DNA from: Maribacter vaceletii
GTDB lineage: Bacteria; Bacteroidota; Bacteroidia; Flavobacteriales; Flavobacteriaceae
DNA length: 64,000 bases
Direction of reading: 5' to 3'
Assembly: GCF_003634105.1 (NCBI RefSeq)
Contig: NZ_RBIQ01000008.1
Coordinates: forward strand, 620,001-684,000
The notes below the pieces were generated by a model. It ran no database searches. It was not told the origin of the DNA and saw nothing but the letters and a program-made list of their open reading frames with translations. Within the stretch, counting starts at the first letter, position 1. Every line of letters starts with the position of its first letter. Below, piece after piece: positions 55,999 to 63,935 of this stretch. The translations under genes were made by a program, and so were the position numbers.

Positions 55999-57882
55999 CT
56001 AGTATAGAACTCTAAATTTAATTGTATTGTCTACTTCTTTTAAAGCCTTTAAAACTTCTTTATCATATTCCTTATCTAAATCTGAAATCACATAGCCAAC
56101 TTCATTGTCTGTAGAAAGGTATTGTGAAGAAATATTCATCTCATACTTAGCTAAAACTTCATTTATTTTTGCCATTATACCTGGTACATTCTTATGTATA
56201 TGCAAAAATCTATGCGCCTTATTTTGCTTTGGAAGTCTTATATTAGGAAAGTTAACCGCATCTACCGTATTTCCAGAGTTTATGTAATCCATAATTTTAT
56301 TAGGTACAAAATCTGCAATATCTCTTTGTGCTTCTTCCGTACTACCTCCAACGTGTGGTGTTAAAATTACATTTGGAAGTCCTTGTAAACCCGTTATAAA
56401 ATCTCCATTACTTCTTGGTTCTTCTGGATAAACATCTACTGCCGCCCCTCCTATTTGTCCACTTTTAAGAGCAACAACTAATGCTTCTATATCTACTACA
56501 AAACCTCTAGAAAGGTTTACTAGCATAGCTCCTTTCTTCATTTGGTTTATTTCTCTTTCTCCTATGAAGTTTTTATTTGCTTTATTATCATCTATATGCA
56601 ATGTAACTACATCAGAAACAGATAGCAAGTCTTCTAATGTATTACATTTTACTGCATTACCTAAAGCCAATTTATCATCAACATCATAATAATACACACG
56701 CATACCTATAGCTTCTGCTAAGACAGATAATTGTTTTCCTATATTACCATAACCAACAATACCAAGGTTTTTACCTCTAACTTCTCTAGAGTTTGCTGCC
56801 GTCTTATTCCATTGTCCTGAGTGTATTTCTGAGCTACGTTGAAAAACAGAACGCATAAGCATTATTATTTGCCCTATTGCTAACTCTACCACAGAACGCG
56901 TATTACTATAAGGTGCGTTAAAAACAACTACTCCTTTGCTCTTACACTCTTCTAAATCTATTTGTGTGGTTCCTATACAAAAAGCTCCAACTACTAATAG
57001 TTTATCTGCTGCTGCTAAAACTTTTTTGGTTACCTGTGTTTTAGAACGTATCCCTAAAACATGTACGCCTTTTATTTTTTCTATTAGCTCTTCTTCCGGA
57101 AGACTGTGTTTTATTAATTCTACAGAGAAACCTTCATCAGTAAGTAATTGGTAAGCATCTTGATGAATGTTTTCTAATAATACTATTTTAATTCTGTTCT
57201 TTGGGTATGATATATTTCTTGGCAAATCGTTCACAAATAAAAATTCATCTAGGTTAGGTGTAATATAATCAGCATTACTCGCTGCTTTTTCTCTATGCAC
57301 ATTTTCTGTATAAGCAAAAAACTTATCTGCTATACCAGCTTCGCGCATTACATAGTCGCTGTAGCCATCTCCAATAACTTGCACTTCTCCGTCCAAGTTC
57401 ATTTGTTTTAGGCAGTCAATTTTTCCATTGTGTTGTGATAACACATTGTCATTATCAAAACCAATTATTTCTCCTTTTTCATTAAACTCAAAAGTATTAG
57501 CATATACTCTATCCTTAGGAATATTGTATTCTTCTACAATAGGAACTATAAATTCTTTAAAACCACAGGATATTACATAAATATCATCCGAGAATTTTTC
57601 GAAAAATTCTTTATTAGATTCTATGGATTTAGATATTTTTTGCCTTAACTCTGTTACCAAAGGCCCTAAATCATCTTTATGCGCATTTAAAAGCTTAATT
57701 CTACGCTCTAAAGACTCGGTGAAAGATATATCACCGTCTATCCCTAAATTAGTTATTTTTTGTATTTCCTCAATAATTTCTTCGCGATTAGAGCGCCCCT
57801 CTAATGTCATTTCTGCTAGAACGTCTAATGCTTCTACTCTTGTTAAGGTGCTATCAAAATCGAAAACGTATTTCCTTCCCAC
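55999..57882 (-). CDS. SerB-SerA fusion: HAD phosphoserine phosphatase-like domain plus D-3-phosphoglycerate dehydrogenase
   Basis: The 627-residue protein joins the first and last enzymes of serine synthesis. Residues 1-215 are a HAD phosphatase: catalytic D8-F-D10-S-T, I-S-C-G-F near 108 and G-D-G-Y-S-D near 170. Residues about 225-540 are SerA: N-x-G-x-G-N-I-G-K near 370, catalytic Arg in N-L-S-R-G, Glu in V-Y-P-E-E-P, His in T-P-H-V-G-G-S-T. Residues about 550-627 are an ACT domain (H-K-N-V-P-G-I-M-A-K-I-N), the likely serine-feedback site. Such fusions are frequent in Bacteroidota. A single gene with a terminator. Confidence 0.9.
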   Translation of the reverse strand: MGRKYVFDFDSTLTRVEALDVLAEMTLEGRSNREEIIEEIQKITNLGIDGDISFTESLERRIKLLNAHKDDLGPLVTELRQKISKSIESNKEFFEKFSDDIYVISCGFKEFIVPIVEEYNIPKDRVYANTFEFNEKGEIIGFDNDNVLSQHNGKIDCLKQMNLDGEVQVIGDGYSDYVMREAGIADKFFAYTENVHREKAASNADYITPNLDEFLFVNDLPRNISYPKNRIKIVLLENIHQDAYQLLTDEGFSVELIKHSLPEEELIEKIKGVHVLGIRSKTQVTKKVLAAADKLLVVGAFCIGTTQIDLEECKSKGVVVFNAPYSNTRSVVELAIGQIIMLMRSVFQRSSEIHSGQWNKTAANSREVRGKNLGIVGYGNIGKQLSVLAEAIGMRVYYYDVDDKLALGNAVKCNTLEDLLSVSDVVTLHIDDNKANKNFIGEREINQMKKGAMLVNLSRGFVVDIEALVVALKSGQIGGAAVDVYPEEPRSNGDFITGLQGLPNVILTPHVGGSTEEAQRDIADFVPNKIMDYINSGNTVDAVNFPNIRLPKQNKAHRFLHIHKNVPGIMAKINEVLAKYEMNISSQYLSTDNEVGYVISDLDKEYDKEVLKALKEVDNTIKFRVLY

Positions 57883-58065
57883 AGTAATTGATTTTTTTTA
57901 AAAAAATTAAGCTGTAAAAATAAAACTTATTTCTATCTGATAATAGCCGAAAAGGCAAATAAAACAAAATGATTACAATTTGATGTTATTTACACATGAA
58001 AACAGACAAATAGTAATAAAAATAAAATCTCCATAGAAGTTTAAAATTCAATCTAAAAAAATATT

Positions 58066-58770
58066 TTACAAACTAATACTAGTATAGGCTATACCTGCTA
58101 AAATTGCAAGGCCAAAACTCACTAATGTTCCTATTAGAATATACTCTGTTAGCTTTCTGTTATTACTCTCTTTTAAATCGTTAAAACGAAAAACAGATTT
58201 TGCTGCAATTAACAATCCTATTGCCTCCCACCTGCCTAGAACTATAAATATTAAAACAAATAGGCGTTCTAAAATTCCTATATATTTACCCGCATTTGGG
58301 AGTGATTTATGGTCTGTTGGTATTTGATTAGACATTGCTTCTAAAAGTTTTCCCATTAGTATTGCCGCAGGAAAACTAACAAATACTACTGCAGTTACTA
58401 AAGCCCAATCTAAATTTTCAAAAACAGTTATTGTATTCTCATATAAATTCTCATAAAATGCGCAGCAATACAACACTAAAATATGTAATAACTGGTCTAT
58501 AAAAAATGGAATACTTTTATTTTTAAAAAACGGTGTGGTATAAAGTTTTGCTACATCTATAACTAAATGAGAAACCATAATTATTAGGGCTATTTTCCAC
58601 ATAGAAAAATCCCATAAAACTATCATGGTAATTAAAAAATGTAAAAAAATATGCAAGTATAAGTACTTAGATCCTGCCTTATTTGCTTCTTTATGTATTA
58701 CCCATTTTGTAGGCTGTAGCATAAAATCACCTATTAAATGTGCTAAAAACAGTTTTATAAAAAATATCAT
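58066..58770 (-). CDS. DUF3307 family membrane protein
   Basis: The 234-residue protein has six or so hydrophobic helices. It opens F-F-I-K-L-F-L-A-H-L-I-G-D-F-M-L-Q-P-T, the DUF3307 signature with a buried His and Asp, and has M-V-S-H-L-V-I-D-V-A-K near 65-75 with another His-Asp pair. The role is unknown; the His/Asp in membrane helices could bind metal or conduct ions. It overlaps the SatD gene by four bases, and this pairing is widespread, so the two probably work together. Confidence 0.88.
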   Translation of the reverse strand: MIFFIKLFLAHLIGDFMLQPTKWVIHKEANKAGSKYLYLHIFLHFLITMIVLWDFSMWKIALIIMVSHLVIDVAKLYTTPFFKNKSIPFFIDQLLHILVLYCCAFYENLYENTITVFENLDWALVTAVVFVSFPAAILMGKLLEAMSNQIPTDHKSLPNAGKYIGILERLFVLIFIVLGRWEAIGLLIAAKSVFRFNDLKESNNRKLTEYILIGTLVSFGLAILAGIAYTSISL

Positions 58771-59378
58771 TCCTTTATTTCTTTACGTAATTCTTGATAA
58801 AAATCTAACATATCTAAAACCAAATCTAATCTTGCTCTTTTATATCGTTGACTTACTGCAGACTGTTTTATTCCTAGTTGCTTAGCAATTTCTTTTTGTG
58901 ATACATTCGGATTATTAAGTACTATTGTTACAATCTCTGCAGAGACAACACTCCAATCGTCCATAAAATCTAAAGCCAACTTAAACATCAAATTTAATAC
59001 CTTATCATGTTGTTTGTCTCCAGTGGCTATCTTTAAATTTAATTTAGACGCTTTTAAGGTATTAAATATTCTTCCAGAACGCTTATATGCTTCCCCATTA
59101 GATTCACTTACACTACTCCCAACATAGGTTTCGGAACCTATGCCTATAGCCACTCTTACATCTAAATTCTTTACTTTTTTTATTTGCGCCTTTAAATGTA
59201 TTGCTGACTCTAATGCTATATTTACAGGAAGTTTAATCTGAAATTCATCTCCTCTATATACCTCCCAATCTAACGGAGAAGCTCCTAAAGTTTCTAGATA
59301 GTTTTTTAAAATAGGCATCCAATCTAAAGAATTATAATTCTCCGAATTAACAATATCACCTGTAATAACTGCAATCAT
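58767..59378 (-). CDS. SatD family protein with C-terminal helix-turn-helix
   Basis: The 203-residue protein starts I-A-V-I-T-G-D-I-V-N-S, the SatD signature, with a cyclase-like alpha-beta domain to about 150 (W-E-V-Y-R-G-D-E-F-Q near 38-47, V-A-I-G-I-G near 76). The C-terminal part N-P-N-V-S-Q-K-E-I-A-K-Q-L-G-I-K-Q-S-A-V-S-Q-R near 155-177 is a helix-turn-helix. SatD was linked to acid or secretion stress in Streptococcus; here a DNA-binding regulator is likely. It overlaps DUF3307 by four bases and probably controls it. Confidence 0.85.
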   Translation of the reverse strand: MIAVITGDIVNSENYNSLDWMPILKNYLETLGASPLDWEVYRGDEFQIKLPVNIALESAIHLKAQIKKVKNLDVRVAIGIGSETYVGSSVSESNGEAYKRSGRIFNTLKASKLNLKIATGDKQHDKVLNLMFKLALDFMDDWSVVSAEIVTIVLNNPNVSQKEIAKQLGIKQSAVSQRYKRARLDLVLDMLDFYQELRKEIKE

Positions 59379-59449
59379 AATATATAAGTTAAAACGCTAA
59401 TATATAAAAATATAAGCAAATAAACTAATATTTATAAATATAAGCTTTT

Positions 59450-59902
59450 TCAGAACCACCTTCTAACTTTTGCACAATAAGCTTTATACGCTTTTCCAAA
59501 ATGATTAGATAAAATTTCTTCTTCCGGAATAATTTGAAATTTATTCATAAAATGAACAAAACCAGCAATTAGCAGTGAGTTAAAAGCATTACCAAGCCAC
59601 AAACAAAAACTAATTAATACCAAAAGCATAGCTAAATACATAGGATTTCTAGAAAATTTATATAAACCACCTGTTACTAAACTAGAAACTTTATTAGGGT
59701 TCATTGGATCTACCGTAGTTTTTTGTGTGTAAAATTGCGCAACAGCAAAAAAACCAATGAGCAAAGCAACACTTAGTAAAACGTACATTAAATAAATACG
59801 CCCAAAAAAATTAAAATTCCCAAAAGGCAACACTTTTACACAAAGGAACATTAACAAAGCAAATATGCCTAAAACAACTACAGGAGGTAATTTTAATTTC
59901 AT
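59450..59902 (-). CDS. Small membrane methyltransferase (isoprenylcysteine carboxyl methyltransferase-like)
   Basis: The 150-residue protein has four hydrophobic helices and the family core S-L-V-T-G-G-L-Y-K-F-S-R-N-P-M-Y-L-A-M near 74-92, where the R-N-P-x-Y binds SAM, followed by I-I-P-E-E-E-I-L-S-N-H-F-G-K-A-Y-K-A-Y near 123-141. These are features of ICMT/PEMT-like enzymes that methylate lipids or small molecules; the acceptor is unknown. It diverges from rdgB over a short gap and has no close downstream partner. Confidence 0.85.
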   Translation of the reverse strand: MKLKLPPVVVLGIFALLMFLCVKVLPFGNFNFFGRIYLMYVLLSVALLIGFFAVAQFYTQKTTVDPMNPNKVSSLVTGGLYKFSRNPMYLAMLLVLISFCLWLGNAFNSLLIAGFVHFMNKFQIIPEEEILSNHFGKAYKAYCAKVRRWF

Positions 59903-59915
59903 CTTATAAAATTAC

Positions 59916-59923
59916 TATTTTTG
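59916..59923 (+). promoter_or_regulatory. Promoter -7 box for rdgB
   Basis: TATTTTTG matches TAnnTTTG and ends 31 bases before the ATG. Confidence 0.55.
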
Positions 59924-59954
59924 ATTTGTAAAATAGAACACAATCCACTTATAA

Positions 59955-60536
59955 ATGAAACTTGTATTTGCTACAAACAACCTTAACAAATTAAAAGAAG
60001 TTCAATTACTAGTTCCAAAGACTATTACCCTACTATCGTTAAAGGATATAAACTGCACAGAAGACATTGAAGAAACAGCAAATACCCTAGAAGGTAATGC
60101 CAAAATTAAAGCGGATTATATTACAAAAAAATATAATCTACCTTGTTTTGCTGATGATACAGGTTTATTAGTTACAGCTTTAGACGGAGCGCCAGGTGTA
60201 TATTCTGCAAGATATGCTGGAGAACAAAAATCCCCTGAGGATAACATGTACCTATTATTACAAAAACTTAGTAATAAAACAGATAGAACTGCACACTTTA
60301 AGACCGTAATTGCATTAAATTTAAACAATACACAGACTTTATTTAGTGGTATTGCAGAAGGAGAAATCACAAAAGAAAAACATGGAAAAAAAGGTTTTGG
60401 TTACGATCCTATTTTTAAACCAAACGGGTATAATAAAACTTTTGCAGAACTACCATTAGACACTAAAAATAAAATAAGCCACAGAGGAAAAGCTATAGAC
60501 CAATTAATAAAGTATTTACACGCAAAGCCTTTCTAA
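59955..60536 (+). CDS. rdgB: Non-canonical purine NTP pyrophosphatase
   Basis: RdgB hydrolyses ITP, dITP and XTP to monophosphates, keeping deaminated purines out of nucleic acids. The 193-residue protein has L-V-F-A-T-N-N-L-N-K-L-K-E near 3-15, D-D-T-G-L near 67-71 with the catalytic Asp, A-P-G-V-Y-S-A-R-Y-A-G near 78-88, G-F-G-Y-D-P-I-F near 147-154 and the S-H-R-G-K-A end. All family motifs are present and length is normal. A single gene with its own promoter. Confidence 0.96.
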   Translation: MKLVFATNNLNKLKEVQLLVPKTITLLSLKDINCTEDIEETANTLEGNAKIKADYITKKYNLPCFADDTGLLVTALDGAPGVYSARYAGEQKSPEDNMYLLLQKLSNKTDRTAHFKTVIALNLNNTQTLFSGIAEGEITKEKHGKKGFGYDPIFKPNGYNKTFAELPLDTKNKISHRGKAIDQLIKYLHAKPF

Positions 60537-60685
60537 CTGTAGAAAAAAGTTTGCATTAATTTAATTACAAGAAATATTTTACACCTAAACAAACTTTTTA
60601 AACAGCTACAATAGGTTGTTAACAGGCGTTTTACAACACCTTAACTAAATATAAAAACACATTTTCCTATTCTAATTAAATAGAG

Positions 60686-60693
60686 TACCTTTG
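60686..60693 (+). promoter_or_regulatory. Promoter -7 box for the DEAD-box helicase
   Basis: TACCTTTG matches TAnnTTTG. Transcription should start near 60697, giving a leader of about 106 bases. Confidence 0.65.
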
Positions 60694-60802
60694 CGGCTTT
60701 ATTAAACGCCGCTGGTATAGCATGTGTTGCGCTGAGTCTAAATGGGTTACAAGTTAATCGCTCTATGCAACATTCATATTTGCGATTAACATTTTAAACA
60801 TT
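60694..60802 (+). promoter_or_regulatory. Structured 5' leader of the DEAD-box helicase mRNA
   Basis: A perfect 8-bp stem TTAATCGC / GCGATTAA (60754-60761 / 60782-60789) encloses a 20-nt loop that holds GCAACA (60767-60772). GCAACA can instead pair with TGTTGC at 60725-60730, giving a pseudoknot or an alternative fold. The stem ends 13 bases before the ATG, near the expected ribosome site. A further GCGGC / GCCGC inverted repeat (60693-60697 / 60708-60712) overlaps the expected start of transcription. Confidence 0.45.
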
Positions 60803-62602
60803 ATGACAAAATTTACAGATTTAGGACTAGATCAGTCCTTAATAGACGCTGTTACAGATTTAGGTTTTGAGAAACCTTCCGAAGTACAAGAAAAAGCAAT
60901 TCCAATTTTATTAGAAAGCGAAACCGATTTGGTTGCACTTGCACAAACAGGTACAGGTAAAACTGCAGCTTTTGGTTTTCCACTTATTCAAAAAATTGAT
61001 AGTGATAGTAGAACCACACAAGGGTTAATCCTATCTCCTACTAGAGAACTTTGTTTGCAAATAACAAACGAATTAAAACTATATTCTAAATACGAAAAAA
61101 ATGTAAACGTTGTTGCCATTTATGGTGGCGCAAGTATTACAGACCAAGCAAGACAAATTAAAAGAGGTGCACAGATTATTGTAGCAACTCCTGGTCGTAT
61201 GAAAGATATGATAAGCCGTGGCTTAGTAAATATCACCAAAATAGATTACTGTGTCTTAGATGAAGCAGATGAAATGCTTAACATGGGGTTCTTTGAAGAT
61301 ATTAAAGATATTCTTTCGGATACACCAGACGAAAAATCTACATGGTTATTTTCTGCTACCATGCCAAGAGAAGTATCTACAATTGCTAAGAAATTTATGC
61401 ATTCTCCAAAAGAGATTACGGTTGGTGCTAAAAATTCTGGGGCATCTACAGTACAACATGAGTATTACCAAGTAAGTGGTAGAGACCGCTACCCTGCTTT
61501 AAAAAGGCTAGCTGATACTAACCCTGGTATTTTCTCTGTAGTATTCTGTAGAACCAAGAGAGACACGCAACGCGTTGCAGAAATGCTAATTGAAGATGGC
61601 TACAACGCTGGAGCATTACATGGAGATTTGAGTCAAAACCAAAGAGATTTGGTGATGAACTCTTTCCGTAAAAAGCAAATACAAATGCTTGTTGCTACAG
61701 ATGTTGCTGCTCGTGGTATTGATGTAGATGATATTACACATGTAATTAACTTTCAATTACCAGACGAGATAGAAACCTATACACACCGTAGTGGTCGTAC
61801 TGGTAGAGCTGGTAAATCTGGGATTTCTATGGTTTTAGTAACCAGAAGCGAAACTCGTAAGATAAGAGCAATTGAAAATAAAATAAATCAAAAATTCTTA
61901 CTTAAAACGGTTCCAACAGGAAAAGATATTTGCGAAATACAACTACAACACTTAGCAAATAAGATAAAAGACACAGAAATTAATGAAGAAATAGAAAGCC
62001 ATTTACCTGCTATTAATGAAATTTTAGCAGATGTAGATCGCGAAGAACTTATTAAAAAAATTGTTTCTGCAGAATTTACACGATTCTTTAACTACTACAA
62101 CAAAGCCAAAGATTTAAATTCTGGTGGAGACAGAAGAGACCGAAATGATAGAAGAGAAAGAGGCGGAGAAGCTCCTACAAGTGGCTCAGTGCGTTACTTT
62201 ATTAATGTTGGCGAAAAAGATGGTTACGATTGGATGTCTCTAAAAGATTTTATTCGTGATACAGTACAATTAGGAAAAGAAGATGTTTTTAAAGTAGATT
62301 GTAAAGAAAGTTTTTCTTTCTTTAATACCGATGCTGCTGTTACTGAACAAATACTATCTACGTTTACTGAATTTAAAGTAGATGGACGTTTTGTAAACGT
62401 TGAAGTTTCTAAAAACCCTGGTGGTGGCGGAAGAAGAGGCGGCGGAAGAAGAAACGGAGGCGGCGGAGGTCGTGGAAGAGATAGAGACCGTGGAAGAGAT
62501 GGTGGAAGAGGCCGAAGAAGAGATGAAAATTCTTCTCAAGGCGGCGGTGGAACTTTCTCTGGCAAACGAAGAAGCAAAAAAAGAAATACAGACTTCTTTT
62601 AG
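60803..62602 (+). CDS. deaD: DEAD-box RNA helicase, DeaD/CsdA-like
   Basis: The 599-residue ATP-dependent RNA helicase probably unwinds structured RNA in ribosome assembly and cold adaptation. It has the Q-motif P-S-E-V-Q near 25-29, Walker A A-Q-T-G-T-G-K-T at 47-54, D-E-A-D at 153-156, S-A-T near 185, and H-R-S-G-R-T-G-R-A-G near 330. A DbpA-type RNA-binding domain follows near 465-535, beginning V-R-Y-F-I-N-V-G. The last 60 residues are Gly/Arg-rich with G-G-G-R-R and R-D-R-G-R repeats, then a lysine-rich end, adding unspecific RNA contacts. A UUCG-loop terminator ends the gene. Confidence 0.95.
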   Translation: MTKFTDLGLDQSLIDAVTDLGFEKPSEVQEKAIPILLESETDLVALAQTGTGKTAAFGFPLIQKIDSDSRTTQGLILSPTRELCLQITNELKLYSKYEKNVNVVAIYGGASITDQARQIKRGAQIIVATPGRMKDMISRGLVNITKIDYCVLDEADEMLNMGFFEDIKDILSDTPDEKSTWLFSATMPREVSTIAKKFMHSPKEITVGAKNSGASTVQHEYYQVSGRDRYPALKRLADTNPGIFSVVFCRTKRDTQRVAEMLIEDGYNAGALHGDLSQNQRDLVMNSFRKKQIQMLVATDVAARGIDVDDITHVINFQLPDEIETYTHRSGRTGRAGKSGISMVLVTRSETRKIRAIENKINQKFLLKTVPTGKDICEIQLQHLANKIKDTEINEEIESHLPAINEILADVDREELIKKIVSAEFTRFFNYYNKAKDLNSGGDRRDRNDRRERGGEAPTSGSVRYFINVGEKDGYDWMSLKDFIRDTVQLGKEDVFKVDCKESFSFFNTDAAVTEQILSTFTEFKVDGRFVNVEVSKNPGGGGRRGGGRRNGGGGGRGRDRDRGRDGGRGRRRDENSSQGGGGTFSGKRRSKKRNTDFF

Positions 62603-62615
62603 TTAAACCTATATT

Positions 62616-62643
62616 AAAAAATACGCTTCGGCGTATTTTTTTG
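62616..62643 (+). terminator. Terminator after the DEAD-box helicase
   Basis: AATACGC / GCGTATT with a stable TTCG tetraloop and a run of seven T. Confidence 0.92.
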
Positions 62644-62678
62644 TTTTGTTTGCATTTTTATTGATGTATATTAGAATT

Positions 62679-63464
62679 ATGGGAAAAAAATTACTCGTTA
62701 TACTTTGCTTTATAAGCAGTGTTGTTTTTAGTCAAGAAAATTCAGAAACCAACGAAGAAACAGAAATAAGCGCAATAGTTATTAATGCGCAAACAGACGC
62801 TCCTATGGAAAGCGTGCATATTGTAAACCTTAATCAAGTAAAAGGAACTATTACTAATGAGAAAGGGGAATTTACATTAACTGCTGCAGTAAACGATACT
62901 TTATACTTTTCCTTTCTAGGATTTAAATCGCAAAAAATTAGAATTACTAATGATATGTTTAAGTTTAAGGATACCAAAATATCTTTAACGGAACTTGCGT
63001 ATGCCTTAGAAGAAGTAATAGTAAGACCCTACCAACTTACAGGTTACCTAGAGATTGATGTTAAAAATCTTCCTATTAATAATGCATATCAATATAGCAT
63101 ATCCGGTCTTTCAGTTGGTTATGAGGCAGGAAACAAAAACCCAAGTGCTGTAACCAAGGTGCTAGGCGCTATTCTAAATCCTGCAGATTTACTCCGTAAT
63201 TTATTTGGTAAAAAACCTAACCAAATGCGAAAACTGAGAAAAATTAAAGAAGATGACCAAATAAGAAATCTCCTTGCTTCAAAATTTGATAGAGAAACTT
63301 TAATAGAACTTCTACAAATAGAAAAAATGGACATAGAGGACATTTTAAACAATTGTAACTACTCTAAATCCTTTATCACAACAGCTAATGATTTACAAAT
63401 CTTAGACGCCATTAGTGGCTGTTATGAAGATTTTAAAGTTCTTAACAGAGGTAAAAAGAGATAA
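62679..63464 (+). CDS. Exported protein with carboxypeptidase-like regulatory domain
   Basis: From the ATG at 62679 the protein has 261 residues; the ATG at 62646 would place eleven extra residues, partly within the terminator region, before the signal peptide. The signal ends near V-V-F-S-Q. The CarboxypepD_reg-like domain, about 30-110, has V-I-N-A-Q-T-D-A-P-M-E-S-V-H-I, I-T-N-E-K-G-E-F and F-S-F-L-G-F-K-S. A basic region of about 150 residues follows, with no TonB plug or barrel. Such short proteins are common in Bacteroidota; the role is unknown. Confidence 0.8.
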   Translation: MGKKLLVILCFISSVVFSQENSETNEETEISAIVINAQTDAPMESVHIVNLNQVKGTITNEKGEFTLTAAVNDTLYFSFLGFKSQKIRITNDMFKFKDTKISLTELAYALEEVIVRPYQLTGYLEIDVKNLPINNAYQYSISGLSVGYEAGNKNPSAVTKVLGAILNPADLLRNLFGKKPNQMRKLRKIKEDDQIRNLLASKFDRETLIELLQIEKMDIEDILNNCNYSKSFITTANDLQILDAISGCYEDFKVLNRGKKR

Positions 63465-63546
63465 AAACTTTTTACGCACTAGAAGGTTTTTGTATTCAAA
63501 ATAAAACCTTAAATTGCATTGTATTCAACCATTATTCCTCACTAGT

Positions 63547-63915
63547 ATGGCCAGACTTTTTTCACTTATACTACTTTGTACATTAGTTTTTTCCTGTAAA
63601 GAAAAAGCCAAACAGGATACTGCTACTGTATTGTACCAATGCCCTATGGATTGTGAAAATGGCAAAATATATACAGAAGAAAATAACTGCCCTGTGTGTA
63701 AAATGGACCTAAAAACACTAAGCCATTCTGAGGATTGTAAATGTGCTTCTCATGAAGGAGAATGTAAATGCAAAGACGGAAAATGCACTTGCAGTACGTG
63801 CCCAGAACATAGTAAAAGTTCTAAAAAAGAAACAACTTGCATTTGTAAAGACAAAAAAGAATGTAAATGTGAAAAAGGAAAATGCACCTGCAACAAATGC
63901 CCTGAGCATTCCTAA
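63547..63915 (+). CDS. Cysteine-rich lipoprotein: heavy-metal-binding domain plus two metallothionein-like repeats
   Basis: From the ATG at 63547 the precursor has 122 residues, with lipobox V-F-S-C and Cys17 as lipid anchor. Residues 30-58 are a heavy-metal-binding domain: Y-Q-C-P-M-D-C, then N-N-C-P-V-C-K-M-D-L. Two repeats follow, 64-89 and 98-122, each with seven Cys in the order CxC-x(5-6)-CxC-x4-CxC-x2-C and ending P-E-H-S. That gives 14 Cys in 59 residues plus histidines, a metallothionein-like density. It probably binds Cu, Zn, Ag or Cd on the outer membrane or periplasm. No metal transporter is adjacent. ATG 63514 is an alternative start without a signal peptide. Confidence 0.8.
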   Translation: MARLFSLILLCTLVFSCKEKAKQDTATVLYQCPMDCENGKIYTEENNCPVCKMDLKTLSHSEDCKCASHEGECKCKDGKCTCSTCPEHSKSSKKETTCICKDKKECKCEKGKCTCNKCPEHS

Positions 63916-63935
63916 ACAGAAAAAATTTAAAAATA

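Noticed and set aside
62354-62606. Low-complexity open frames in other frames of the helicase tail
   Set aside because: They reflect the Gly/Arg codon repeats of the true frame, which continues in frame with the helicase domains.
63465-63490. Possible terminator after the carboxypeptidase-like-domain gene
   Set aside because: The AAAAACTTTT / AGAAGGTTTTT pairing is short and mismatched, with an unclear stem.
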